Part shown: one piece after another, positions 42,481 to 51,410 of the stretch
How the letters are laid out: each line of letters begins with the position of its first letter
Numbering within the stretch: the first letter of the stretch is position 1
The notes under the pieces: model-generated
Told to the model about the DNA's origin: nothing
What the model saw: only the letters and a program-made list of their open reading frames with translations
Database searches by the model: none
DNA from: Halorussus sp. MSC15.2
GTDB taxonomy: Archaea > Halobacteriota > Halobacteria > Halobacteriales > Haladaptataceae
Reading direction: 5' to 3'
Length of the DNA: 64,000 bases
Assembly (NCBI RefSeq): GCF_010747475.1
Contig: NZ_VSLZ01000003.1
Span: forward strand, 310,001 to 374,000
Made by a program: the position numbers and the translations under genes

Positions 42481-43353
42481 ATGGACACCGTCGCAGTCAC
42501 CGGCGGGAACGGCGAGTTAGGTTCGGCCGTGCTCTCGGAACTCGCCGAGCGCGGATACCACACGGTGAATCTGAGTCGGGGCGAGCGCCGAGAGTCGGTC
42601 GCCGACGAGTACCGCCGGACCGACCTCCTCGACCCCGGCGAGGTGTACGGGTCGCTGGCCAGCGCCGCCCCCGACGCCGTCGCTCACTTCGGAACGATTC
42701 CGCGACCCGACGAGACCCCCGGTCACGTCACCTTCCGGAGCAACGCCCAGACGCCCTATCACGTGCTGGACGCCGCCGAAGCGCTCGACGTCGAGACGGT
42801 GGTACTCGCGTCTAGCCTCTCGGCGATGGGCGCTAGCTTCGAGGACGAAGTGGACGTGCGCTTCCTCCCGGTTGACGAGACCCACCCGCTGACGCCGTCG
42901 AACCCGTACGGTCTCGGCAAGCAGGTCGCCGAAGCGGTCGCCGACGGGTTCGGGCGACGCGAGCGAGCACCGACCACCGTCGCGTCGCTCCGGTTTCCGC
43001 TCGTGACCGGCGAGGCGGAACTCCGGACCGTCTTCGCCGAGGCCGACCGCTCGCCGGAGGCGGTTCGAGACGCCGGGTTCTTCGAGAAGGCGCGCAAGAC
43101 CCTGTTCGCGTACCTCCACGTAGACGACGCGGTGGCCCTCGCAACTCGGGCGCTAGAAGCAGACTTCGCGGGCCACGAGGTGTTCTTCGGGGCCGCCCGC
43201 GACACGACCGTGGCCGCGCCGAGTTCCGAGTTAGCGGGCCACTACGACGCAGAGATTCGGGAGTCGTTCGAGGGGTACGAGAGCCTCATCGACACGGGGA
43301 AGGCCGATGAGTGGTTGGGCTGGTCGGCCGACCGGTCGTGGCGAGACCTGTGA
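42481..43353 (+). CDS. NAD-dependent epimerase/dehydratase (extended SDR)
   Basis: 290 residues with the Rossmann start VAVTGGNGELGSAVLSELAE (GxxGxxG), a Ser-rich catalytic strand (VVLASSLSAMG), the catalytic YxxxK (NPYGLGKQVAEAV) and a C-terminal substrate domain. It acts on nucleotide sugars or related carbonyl compounds; the exact substrate cannot be read. It stands alone, 80 bases after the winged-helix regulator on the same strand, which could control it. Confidence 0.87.
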   Translation: MDTVAVTGGNGELGSAVLSELAERGYHTVNLSRGERRESVADEYRRTDLLDPGEVYGSLASAAPDAVAHFGTIPRPDETPGHVTFRSNAQTPYHVLDAAEALDVETVVLASSLSAMGASFEDEVDVRFLPVDETHPLTPSNPYGLGKQVAEAVADGFGRRERAPTTVASLRFPLVTGEAELRTVFAEADRSPEAVRDAGFFEKARKTLFAYLHVDDAVALATRALEADFAGHEVFFGAARDTTVAAPSSELAGHYDAEIRESFEGYESLIDTGKADEWLGWSADRSWRDL

Positions 43354-43524
43354 GCGAGTACGCACCGAATAAGAAGCGAGACGGGCCGAGGACGGACGAT
43401 AGGCATCGAGAGACTGGAAACCGCACTCCCCCGAGCGCGTGCCAGCAGCGTCTCCGTCGGGTCGAGACTCCGGACCGGACAGAATCCGCGGTCTGAGCAG
43501 ACCGGGTTCGGTCCGACTACGTCG

Positions 43525-43767
43525 TCAGGTCGTGACTTTCCACGTCGTGGAGGAGGAGTAGCCCCACTTCTCGACGTCCACGTCGAACTCGCCGTCGGCG
43601 ATGGCGGTCATGTTCGCGCCGACTTCCTTGGCGGTCATGCCCAGTTCCTCGCCGATGAGTCGGGACTTGAAGTACGTCTTCATCTGGCCCTTCTCGCGGA
43701 GGAACTGGAGGATGCGCTGTTGCTTGTCGGTCAGGGCGGTCGTGCCAGCAGTTGCGGTCGTGCTCAT
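43525..43767 (-). CDS. Small winged-helix protein (DUF7123)
   Basis: 80 residues. TDKQQRILQFLREKGQMKTYFKSRLIGEELGMTAKEVGANMTAI is a helix-turn-helix, and the C-terminus, WGYSSSTTWKVTT, forms a wing strand. This matches the haloarchaeal DUF7123 family, predicted DNA-binding. It may act locally or globally; no operon partner. Confidence 0.82.
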   Translation of the reverse strand: MSTTATAGTTALTDKQQRILQFLREKGQMKTYFKSRLIGEELGMTAKEVGANMTAIADGEFDVDVEKWGYSSSTTWKVTT

Positions 43768-44146
43768 GACTATTTCTCCATTGGACGGAAGCCGCCTTAG
43801 TGGATTTGGTACGTGGAGTTAACACGCAGCCCTCTTGCGATTTCGCACCAACTACAGTTGAACTAAACTACCCCCGAGGGGCCTGTTGGTACAGCTGGTT
43901 AATCTGAGGTTTCGGTGACCGGTACGGACCGGAGTCGGGGGCGGTCGGCGACCTGTCAATCGTCGTCGTCGCCCGAACAGTCCGGAATAATCCGCGATTA
44001 CCGAGCGTAACGACGTCGCAACTCCGCTCCACGGGCCGTTTCCGCGTGAATCTGCGTGAACGAAGCCGCAAGGACCGGCCTAGAGGCGTGAAGCGTCCGG
44101 AACGGAGCAGAAGGTACTTAGGCGGCGGGACTGTCTCACTTCGATA
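43768..44146. other. 379-base gap with no gene
   Basis: Divergent promoter region between the DUF7123 gene and the aglD-like gene. One minus frame (43868-44071) has no coding character. A weak TATA-like ggtacttagg lies about 30 bases before the aglD ATG. Nothing else recognised. Confidence 0.45.
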
Positions 44147-46005
44147 ATGAGCGGTCGTGCAGTCGAGGTGAGCGTCGTCCTTCCGGCCTACAACGAGGAG
44201 GCCACCATCGAGAACACGGTCGAGACGACACTCGCCACGCTAGGCGAATTCCTCCCCGCGGGGACGTTCGAAGTCATCGTCGCCGAAGACGGGTGCGACG
44301 ACCGCACCCCCGAGATAGCCGACCGGATGGCCGCGGACGACCCGCGGGTCCGGCACTATCACAGCGACGAGCGACTGGGCCGGGGAGGCGCACTGAATCG
44401 AGCGTTCGAGGCCGCCGACGGAGACACGCTGGTGTACTTCGACACGGACCTCGCAACCGACATGAAACACCTCGAGGAGTTGGTCGAGAGCGTCCGGTCG
44501 GGGGAGTACGACTTCGCCACCGGGTCGCGCTGGATGCCCGGCGAGCAGGCCGACGACCCGCCAAGCGCGACGTGGCGAGTCGAGGATTCAACGGCCTGAC
44601 GCGGACGTTCCTCGGGTCGGAGATGCGCGACCACCAGTGCGGGTTCAAGGCGTTCGACCGGACCGCGCTGTTCGACGTGCTGAACGAGGTGGAGGACGAA
44701 CACTGGTTCTGGGACACCGAAGTCCTCGTTCGCGCCCAGCGCCGGGGCTACGACGTCAAGGAGTTCGCGGTCGATTGGACGCCGAAGGGCGACTCGAAGG
44801 TGGACATCGTCCGGGACGTGTTCGGGATGGGGAGCCAGATTATGCGGTGCTGGTGGGAGTTCTCGGTCCAACCCCGCATCACCAAGCGCGTCTCCATCGC
44901 GGCGGGCATCTTCCTGACCGTCGTCGCGGTCCTCCTGATGGGACAGTACCTCCCGCTCGGGGAAGTGCTGACCCAGATGAGTCACGCAGACCCCGTGCTA
45001 GTCGGTCTCGCCGCGCTCGTTTACGCGATTTCGTGGCCCCTGCGCGGGACGCGCTACCGCGACATCCTCGAAGAGCTGGGCTACTCGGAGGACGCTAACT
45101 TCCTGACGGGAGCCATCTTCGTGAGCCAGACCGGTAACCTCGTGTTCCCCGCGCGCGCTGGTGACGCGGTCCGCGCGTACGTGGTGAAGGCCAGACGCGC
45201 GATTCCCTATCCCACGGGGTTCGCGTCGCTGGCGGTCGAACGCGTCTTCGACCTGCTGACCATCACGATGCTCGCGGGCGTCGTCCTCATCGGCCTCGCG
45301 CTGACGGGTGCGACCGCCGGACTCGAATCGACTCTGTTCGGGTCACCGCCCGCCGGGGGCGCGTCCGCCTCGGGCGGCGAGTACGGCGCGGCCGGACAGA
45401 CCGCCCTCTACGTCGCGGGCGGCGTGGGTCTCGCGGCCATCCTCGCGGTGGTGGCCATCGTGGCGAGCGCTCGCTCTGACCGCAACCTCGTCCGCGAAGT
45501 CGTCTCCGGACTCAGTAGCGACTCGTACGCCGACTACGTCGCGGGCGTCGTCGAACGGTTCACCGGCGACGTCCAGACCGTCGCGGGCAACCGGAGCGCC
45601 TTCCTCACGGTCGGCGCGAGCAGTCTCGCCATCTGGACGCTCGACGTGGTGACGGCGTTGCTCGTGCTGAGCGCCTTCCCGAGCGTCGCGCTCCCGATTC
45701 CGATGCTCGCGGCGGTGTGTTTCTTCGCGGTCAGCGTGGGCAACCTCGCCAAGGTCCTGCCGCTGTCGCCGGGCGGCGTCGGTCTCTACGAGGGCGCGTT
45801 CACCCTGCTCGTGGTCGCCCTGACGCCGCTAGGGTGGAGCGTCGCGCTGGGCGCGGCCATCCTCGACCACGCGGTGAAGAACGTCGTCACGCTGGTCGGC
45901 GGCGTGGCCTCGATGCTCTGGCTGAACGTCTCGCTGACCACGGCGGTCGAGGAGAGCAAGGAGGCGCGGGCCGCGGCCGACCCGGCGGAACCGACCGACG
46001 ACTGA
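44147..46005 (+). CDS. aglD: AglD-like glycosyltransferase fused to flippase-type membrane domain, frameshifted near 44553
   Basis: Corrected length about 619 residues. N-terminal GT2 domain (VSVVLPAYNEEATIENTVET, EDGCDDRT, DTDLATDMKHLEEL) of the dolichol-phosphate sugar synthase type. It is followed by about seven to eight membrane helices of the UPF0104/lysylphosphatidylglycerol synthase-like family (ISWPLRGTRYRDIL, LSPGGVGLYEGAF). This architecture matches AglD, which charges dolichol phosphate with the last sugar of the S-layer N-glycan. The frame shifts after PGEQAD: one C appears lost (gccgacgaccc for gccgaccgaccc), after which RPAKRDVASRGFNGLTRTF continues to 46005. Symbol given by homology of architecture. 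Confidence 0.88.
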
Positions 46006-46017
46006 GCGGTTTTCCTT

Positions 46018-46230
46018 CTACGTCAGGTCGGCGAGCAGTCCGACCGAGTCGGCGACCAGTTCGAGAATCTGCCCGAGGACGGCGGGTCGGAGCGCGAACA
46101 CAGCACCGAAGACGACCAGCGGGACTCCGACCGTCGCCGACTCCAACGAGAGGAACGCGCCGACCACTGCGACTGCCACGCCGAACAGACGGACGAACGC
46201 CCCGAGCGCGCGGTGCAGAAAGCCGGTCAC
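46018..46230 (-). CDS. Small two-helix membrane protein, GTG start
   Basis: 70 residues from a GTG at 46230 that overlaps the stop of the upstream NTPase gene (translational coupling). Two hydrophobic stretches (LFGVAVAVVGAFLSLESATV and GVPLVVFGAVFALRPAVLGQ). Not recognised; the coupling implies co-expression with the NTPase. The frame is convergent with aglD, ending 12 bases after it. Confidence 0.62.
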   Translation of the reverse strand: MTGFLHRALGAFVRLFGVAVAVVGAFLSLESATVGVPLVVFGAVFALRPAVLGQILELVADSVGLLADLT

Positions 46231-46745
46231 TCGTACAGGTCCGTCACGAACGGACCCAGCGCGCCAGCGACCGCCTGCCGGAGCGCGCTCTCGCGGTCGA
46301 TGACGTGGCCGGTCAGCGCGCCCGCCGCGCCCTCCTTCTCGGCGACGTTCTCCATGTCCAGCACGTCGTCCATCACGGGACCTAACTCCTCGCCGTCCCG
46401 GACTCTTCCGGCGATGGACTCGGGCAGGCGGAGGCGCGGTCCCGCGCCGCGGCCGACGCGCTCCCCGTCGGTGGCTGCCGCCCACATTATCAGGAAGAGA
46501 CCGTCCGCGCCCTCGACTTCGGCGACGCCGCCCTCCAGTCCGACGCCGAGGTCGTAGTCGCCCGCCGCGAGAACGTTCCGAGCGCGGTTCTCCGCGCCCT
46601 CGACGGTCTCGCGCTCGCCGACGGGTTGCTCGCTCACGTTCGACTCGACAGCGACCGATTCGACCACCGTGCCGGGGAACTCCGTTAGGGCGGATTCGGT
46701 CGCGCCACGCTTCACCGGATTAGTGCTTCCGACGCCGACTCGCAT
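46227..46745 (-). CDS. Inosine/xanthosine triphosphatase (YjjX/DUF84 family)
   Basis: 172 residues. Starts VGVGSTNPVKRGATESALTE, with family segments ESNVSEQPVGERETVEGAENR and DLGVGLEGGVAEVEG. It hydrolyses non-canonical purine nucleoside triphosphates (ITP/XTP), cleaning the nucleotide pool. Its length is close to the family norm. Its stop overlaps the small membrane protein start. Confidence 0.9.
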   Translation of the reverse strand: MRVGVGSTNPVKRGATESALTEFPGTVVESVAVESNVSEQPVGERETVEGAENRARNVLAAGDYDLGVGLEGGVAEVEGADGLFLIMWAAATDGERVGRGAGPRLRLPESIAGRVRDGEELGPVMDDVLDMENVAEKEGAAGALTGHVIDRESALRQAVAGALGPFVTDLYE

Positions 46746-46895
46746 GGGCGTGGAGAGACACCCGGCCGACTTGGGAATTGCGCTCCGGACGGCGACGGTT
46801 CGCTCGCGTGACCGAACTGTCGCCTAGAAGTGAACCGCCGCGTAGGAGTCGGGCGTCAATCGGGAGTCGAGCGCCACTCCGAAGTCGAGCGTCGC

Positions 46896-47654
46896 TCACG
46901 AGTCGAGCGCGTCGGGGTGGAGCAGGGCCGCGAGCGTCTCGATGCCCTCCACGAGTTTCGGACTCGGCTGGTTCAACAGCGAGTCGTCCACGACGGCGAC
47001 GTTCCCGCGTTCGATGGCCGGGAGCGTCCAGTCGCGCTGGCGAACCGCCTCCGGGTCGGCGCACTCGCCGTGCCCGCAGACGTGGAGGACGACGTGTTCC
47101 GGTCGAGCGGTTTCGACCTCCGTGGCCGACACCTCCCGCGAGCGCTCGCCCGCGTCCACGAAGGGGTACCGGCCGCCGGCGGTCTCGACCGCGTCGGGCA
47201 CCCAGTTGCCCGCGGCCATCGGCGGGTCCGACCACTCCTCGCAGTAGACCACGGGGCGGTCGTCGTCGGGCGTGAGACGACGGACGCGGTCGAGGCGACT
47301 CCGAGCGCGCCGAGCGAGCGCCGCCCCTTCGTCGGCGAGTCCGACCGCCGCCCCGAGGTCGGCGAACGACTCGACCACCTCGTCGAGCGTGGCGGGCGCG
47401 GCGTGGAACACCTCGTGGCCGCGCTCCCGGAGGTCGGCCGCGACGTCGGCCTGCAAGTCGTCGGCGGTCAGAACGAGGTCCGGGTCGCGGTCGGCGACGG
47501 TCTCGTAGTCCGGGTTGAGCCATCCGCCGACCGCGGGAGCGTCGGCGTCGCAGTGATGAGTTACGCCGACGAGACGGTCGGTCGCGTCGAGTGCCTGCAG
47601 GATTTCGGTCGCGCTCGGGGCCAGCGAGACGACTCGCTCCGTCTGAGCTACCAT
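46896..47654 (-). CDS. BtuF-like cobalamin/metal-binding protein without signal peptide
   Basis: 252 residues from the ATG at 47654. The ABC substrate-binding fold of the BtuF/FepB type is visible: RVVSLAPSATEILQALDATD, DLVLTADDLQADVAADLRER, PVVYCEEWSDPPMAAGNWVP and VCGHGECADPE. Unlike transported binding proteins it has no Sec, Tat or lipobox signal, so it is apparently cytosolic, as for a group of archaeal BtuF-like proteins. The longer frame to 47903 crosses a likely promoter region and adds no signal. Ligand uncertain; no permease adjoins it. Confidence 0.8.
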   Translation of the reverse strand: MVAQTERVVSLAPSATEILQALDATDRLVGVTHHCDADAPAVGGWLNPDYETVADRDPDLVLTADDLQADVAADLRERGHEVFHAAPATLDEVVESFADLGAAVGLADEGAALARRARSRLDRVRRLTPDDDRPVVYCEEWSDPPMAAGNWVPDAVETAGGRYPFVDAGERSREVSATEVETARPEHVVLHVCGHGECADPEAVRQRDWTLPAIERGNVAVVDDSLLNQPSPKLVEGIETLAALLHPDALDS

Positions 47655-47802
47655 CGACCGGGAGTTCGGACCCCCGGCGGTTAAATCGACCGACCGACTC
47701 GCTCGGCACAACAGAGGGGTGTTTAAAATTTTCCACCGGGAGACCGAGACCGGCGTTTCGAGGGTGTGTGTGACCTGTTCACGAGACTCTGAAAAGTAAA
47801 TT

Positions 47803-47818
47803 CCGAAAATACTAAATA
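47803..47818 (+). promoter_or_regulatory. Probable promoter of tfb
   Basis: ccgaaaatactaaata resembles a BRE followed by a TATA box. It lies about 100 bases before the tfb ATG (47916), implying a leadered transcript. A second AT-rich tract (47720-47731) lies further upstream. Confidence 0.4.
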
Positions 47819-47915
47819 GCTTTCGGAACAACACAAGGTCAAGGAACCGAGTCCGGGGTTTTCCAGGTTTTCCCTGCCCGGTAGCCCGCGCCATCTCCGG
47901 CAACGAGGAGTCAAC

Positions 47916-48886
47916 ATGTCAGACGTAAGCACGAGAGTCAAGCGAACCGAAGAGGAAGAGGAACGAACCGAACAAGAGTCCGAGGAGTCCACCGCCTGCC
48001 CCGAGTGCGGCGGTAACCTCATCTCCGACACCGAACACGGCGAGACGGTCTGTGAGGAGTGCGGCCTCGTCGTGGACGAAGACCAAGTGGACCGCGGGCC
48101 GGAGTGGCGCGCGTTCGACTCGAAGGAGAAGAACGAGAAGTCCCGCGTCGGCGCGCGACGACGAACACGATGCACGACAAGGGACTCTCGACCAACATCG
48201 ACTGGCGGAACAAGGACGCCTACGGCAACTCGCTCGGGAGTCGCCAGCGAGAGAAGATGCAGCGTCTCCGCAAGTGGAACGAGCGCTTCCGCACCCGCGA
48301 CTCCAAGGAGCGCAACCTCAAGCAGGCGCTCGGCGAAATCGACCGCATGGCCTCCGCGCTCGGCCTGCCGAACAACGTCCGAGAGACCGCCTCGGTCATC
48401 TACCGCCGCGCGCTCGACGAGGACCTCCTGCCCGGCCGCTCCATCGAGGGCGTCTCGACGGCCTGCGTCTACGCCGCCGCGCGACAGGCGGGCGTCCCCC
48501 GCAGTCTGGACGAAATCGCCGACGTGAGCCGAGTCGAGAAGAGCGAGGTCGCCCGGACGTACCGCTACGTCGTCCGCGAACTCAACCTCGAAGTCAAGCC
48601 CGCCGACCCCGAGAGCTACGTCCCGCGGTTCGCGTCGGGACTCGAACTCTCGGACGAGGCCGAACACCGCGCCCGCGAACTGCTCCAGACCGCCAAGGAG
48701 AAGGGCGTCCACAGCGGCAAGTCGCCGGTCGGTCTCGCGGCCGCCGCCGTCTACGCCGCCGCGCTCCTGACCAACGAGAAGACCACGCAGGCCGAGGTCA
48801 GCGAAGTCGCCGACATCAGTGAAGTTACCATCCGCAACCGCTACCACGAACTGCTGGAGGCCGAAGAGGCCCCGGCGATGGCCTGA
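47916..48886 (+). CDS. tfb: Transcription initiation factor TFB (TFIIB), frameshifted near 48156
   Basis: Corrected length about 323 residues. N-terminal zinc ribbon with Cys28, Cys31 (CPECGG), Cys46 and Cys49 (CEECGL), B-finger region ([20 protein letters not shown]), and two cyclin-like repeats ([20 protein letters not shown] and [20 protein letters not shown]) ending in a helix-turn-helix ([17 protein letters not shown]). The first frame derails after KSRVGA; one C missing before gacgacgaacacg restores [23 protein letters not shown] recruits RNA polymerase to TBP-bound promoters; haloarchaea carry several paralogues and I cannot tell which this is. Confidence 0.94.
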
Positions 48887-49023
48887 TACTGTCGGCCTGT
48901 CCGTACCTGTCACGACGCCGCGGCCGACGAACGAGTCGCATACGACCATCGGTGTTTTCTAGTTACACATAGTTCGAAACCGAAAGAGAAATCTGTCGCC
49001 CCGGCGACTGCGCTACAGAGCGG

Positions 49024-50049
49024 ATGGAGACCGAACACCGGATTCACGTCGGCGACGCCCGCGAGATGGCCGCGCTCGGTGACGACGCCGTCGAACTCGT
49101 CGTGACTTCGCCGCCGTACCCCATGATAGAGATGTGGGACGGCCTGTTCGCCGAACTGGACCCGGATGTCGAAGACCTGCTCGCCGCGGGCGACGGCGAG
49201 GCCGCCTTCGAGGCGATGCACGCCGCACTCGACCCCGTGTGGGACGAACTTGCCCGAGTCCTCGTGGACGGCGGCGTCGCCGCGATAAACGTCGGCGACG
49301 CGACCCGGAGCGGGGGCGACGGCTTCCAACTCTACCCGAACCACGCGGAACTCATCACTCGGTTCCGGGACCGGGGGTTCGACCTCCTACCGGACGTCCT
49401 CTGGCGCAAACCGGCCAACGGTCTCACCAAGTTCATGGGGTCGGGGATGGTGCCCCCGAACGCCTACGCCACCCTCGAACACGAGTACGTCCTGCTGTTC
49501 CGAAACGGCGACTCCCGGTCGTTCGAGGCGGGGGCGGACCGTCGGTACGAGGCGGCGTACTTCTGGGAGGAGCGCAACGACTGGTTCTCGGACCTCTGGA
49601 CCGACGTGCAGGGCGAGGGCCAGCGACTCGACCACGACGACCTCCGGGCGCGCTCGGCCGCGTTCCCCTTCGAGGTCCCCTACCGTCTCGTGAACATGTA
49701 CTCGGTGTACGGCGACACCGTGCTGGACCCCTTCTGGGGAACCGGCACGACGACGCTGGCCGCGATGGTCGCGGGCCGCAACTCGGCGGGGTACGAACTC
49801 AGTCGGGAGTTCCGCGAGGTGTTCGACGACCGCCTCGCGGACGTCGAGCGGTTCGCCGACGAGAAGAATCGCGAGCGACTCGACGCCCACCGGGAGTTCG
49901 CGACGGGCCAGGACCTCGCGTACGACGCCGAGAACTACGACTTCGGCGTCAAGACCAAACAGGAGCGCCAGTTGCAGTTGTACACGGTCGAGGGCTACGA
50001 GCGCGACGGCGACCGCTACGTGGTCTCTCACGAAGCGTTCGAGGGGTAA
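49024..50049 (+). CDS. Orphan DNA methyltransferase (beta-type, m4C-like)
   Basis: 341 residues. Catalytic motif IV, TSPPYP (about 28-33), comes before the SAM-binding motif I, DPFWGTGTTTLAA (about residue 235), which is the order of beta-class amino-methyltransferases; SPPY is typical of N4-cytosine enzymes. No restriction endonuclease gene adjoins it. It resembles the widespread haloarchaeal orphan methyltransferase that modifies CTAG (zim in Haloferax), and CTAG is indeed scarce in this window. The specificity is an inference. The tail (about 290-341) is not part of the family core. Confidence 0.85.
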   Translation: METEHRIHVGDAREMAALGDDAVELVVTSPPYPMIEMWDGLFAELDPDVEDLLAAGDGEAAFEAMHAALDPVWDELARVLVDGGVAAINVGDATRSGGDGFQLYPNHAELITRFRDRGFDLLPDVLWRKPANGLTKFMGSGMVPPNAYATLEHEYVLLFRNGDSRSFEAGADRRYEAAYFWEERNDWFSDLWTDVQGEGQRLDHDDLRARSAAFPFEVPYRLVNMYSVYGDTVLDPFWGTGTTTLAAMVAGRNSAGYELSREFREVFDDRLADVERFADEKNRERLDAHREFATGQDLAYDAENYDFGVKTKQERQLQLYTVEGYERDGDRYVVSHEAFEG

Positions 50050-50166
50050 GTGACCGACCTACGAGAACGCGACGAGGACGTCGAGAGCGGTCCACGATAG
50101 TCCACTCGCGTTTCGGTCCTCAGACCAACGAGTACACTTTTACTCGCCGACGCCACAGTTCCGCCC

Positions 50167-50838
50167 ATGGACTTCGAGGAGTTCGTCCTCACCGCCAGCC
50201 TCACGGACCTCGACGCCGAACCCCGCGCCCGCGACCACGCCGACGCCGTGGAGTTTCGGATGGACCTCGCCGACGACCCGCTCGCCGCGTTAGAATCGTA
50301 CGACGGCGAGCTTCCGGTCCTCGCCACCAACCGCGCGGCGTGGGAGGGCGGCGAGGCCGAGGACGACGAGGTGCGACTCGCCGAACTCGCCGAGGCCGCG
50401 GAACTCGCCTGCGTCGGCGCGGTGGACGTCGAACTGAAGAGTCTCACCGCGGGCGAGGGAGAGCGAGTCGCCGAGCGCGCGCGCCGGACCGCCTCGGCGG
50501 TGGTCGCGTCGGTTCACGACTTCGAGCGCACGCCGCCGAAAGCGGACCTGCGCGGCCACCTCGACGCCGCGACCGAACGCGCCGACGTCGGCAAACTCGC
50601 GGTCACGGCCGAGAGTCGCGGCGACGTACTGGACCTCTTGGCTGTCACGCACGAGTACGCCGCCGCGGGCGAGCGCGTGGCGACGATGGCGATGGGCGCG
50701 CCGGGTCGCCACTCGCGGGCGGTAGCACCGCTCTACGGGTCGAAAATAGGCTACGCTCCGGTGGACCCCGAGGACGCGACCGCGCCCGGCCAGTACGACC
50801 TCGAAACGCTGTCTCGTCTGGTGGGTGAGTTAAAATAG
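50167..50838 (+). CDS. aroD: 3-Dehydroquinate dehydratase, type I
   Basis: 223 residues. Dehydrates 3-dehydroquinate to 3-dehydroshikimate through a Schiff base. The barrel motifs VEFRMDLADD, VDVELKS, the catalytic His in VASVHDFERTP and the Schiff-base Lys in VGKLAVTAES are all present, ending MAMGAPGRHSRAVAPLYGSK. Its pathway neighbour aroB' lies 570 bases downstream on the other strand, with a zinc-ribbon membrane protein between them. Confidence 0.94.
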   Translation: MDFEEFVLTASLTDLDAEPRARDHADAVEFRMDLADDPLAALESYDGELPVLATNRAAWEGGEAEDDEVRLAELAEAAELACVGAVDVELKSLTAGEGERVAERARRTASAVVASVHDFERTPPKADLRGHLDAATERADVGKLAVTAESRGDVLDLLAVTHEYAAAGERVATMAMGAPGRHSRAVAPLYGSKIGYAPVDPEDATAPGQYDLETLSRLVGELK

Positions 50839-50911
50839 AGCGCTCGTATTGACTGAATTGGCGGTGCTCGTGGGACAGCATTTATTAACGTCGGTCGGTT
50901 AGCCGCGGGTA

Positions 50912-51364
50912 GTGACCCGTACGAAATCCGAAAAGCGTCCGTGGTTGGGCGCGCTGCTGTCGTTCCTCCTCCCCGGACTCGGCCACGTCTACCTCAAGGA
51001 GTGGCTCCGTTCGGCCATGTGGTTCGCCTTCATGGTCAGCGCGGTGCTGCTGTTCATTCCGCTCCCCGACGCCGCGACCACCGGCGCGACCAGCATCGGG
51101 GCGGCGTTCGACGCGGCGATGAAAGCGACTCAGGACCTCCCGCTGGAGGCCCTACTTCCGATGTGGGTCGTGCGAACGTTCAGCGCCGTCGACGCGTACT
51201 GGCTGGCGCTCCAGACCGGGTCCGACGAGGAACCGGGCGAGCAGTGCCCGTCCTGCGGTAAACCCGTGGACGAGGACCTCGACTTCTGTCAGTGGTGCAC
51301 GACGCCGCTCCCCGAGCGCGACGGTCCGAACGGTCCGACGGAGAACAACGCGGTCTCTCGCTGA
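50912..51364 (+). CDS. Membrane protein with C-terminal zinc ribbon (DUF7575-like), GTG start
   Basis: 150 residues starting at a GTG. Two to three membrane segments (LGALLSFLLPGLGHVYLKEW, AMWFAFMVSAVLLFIPLPDA, and a weaker third) precede a zinc ribbon, CPSCGKPVDEDLDFCQWC. The GLGHVYL start resembles TM2-type membrane proteins. Function unknown. It sits between aroD and aroB' in many haloarchaea as far as I recall, which is not evidence for a role in that pathway. Confidence 0.75.
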   Translation: MTRTKSEKRPWLGALLSFLLPGLGHVYLKEWLRSAMWFAFMVSAVLLFIPLPDAATTGATSIGAAFDAAMKATQDLPLEALLPMWVVRTFSAVDAYWLALQTGSDEEPGEQCPSCGKPVDEDLDFCQWCTTPLPERDGPNGPTENNAVSR

Positions 51365-51410
51365 ACCCCTTTCGTCTCGTCTGAGGAGGTAGTTCCCGCT
51401 CGTTACTGTT

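Noticed and set aside
43868-44071. 67-residue minus-strand ORF upstream of aglD
   Set aside because: Arg/Ser/Thr-rich, no recognisable motif, no start context; treated as non-coding.
44147-44599. Stand-alone 150-residue glycosyltransferase followed by a separate membrane protein
   Set aside because: The second half resumes exactly where the GT2 domain stops, in a frame one base off; a single AglD-like gene with one lost base is simpler.
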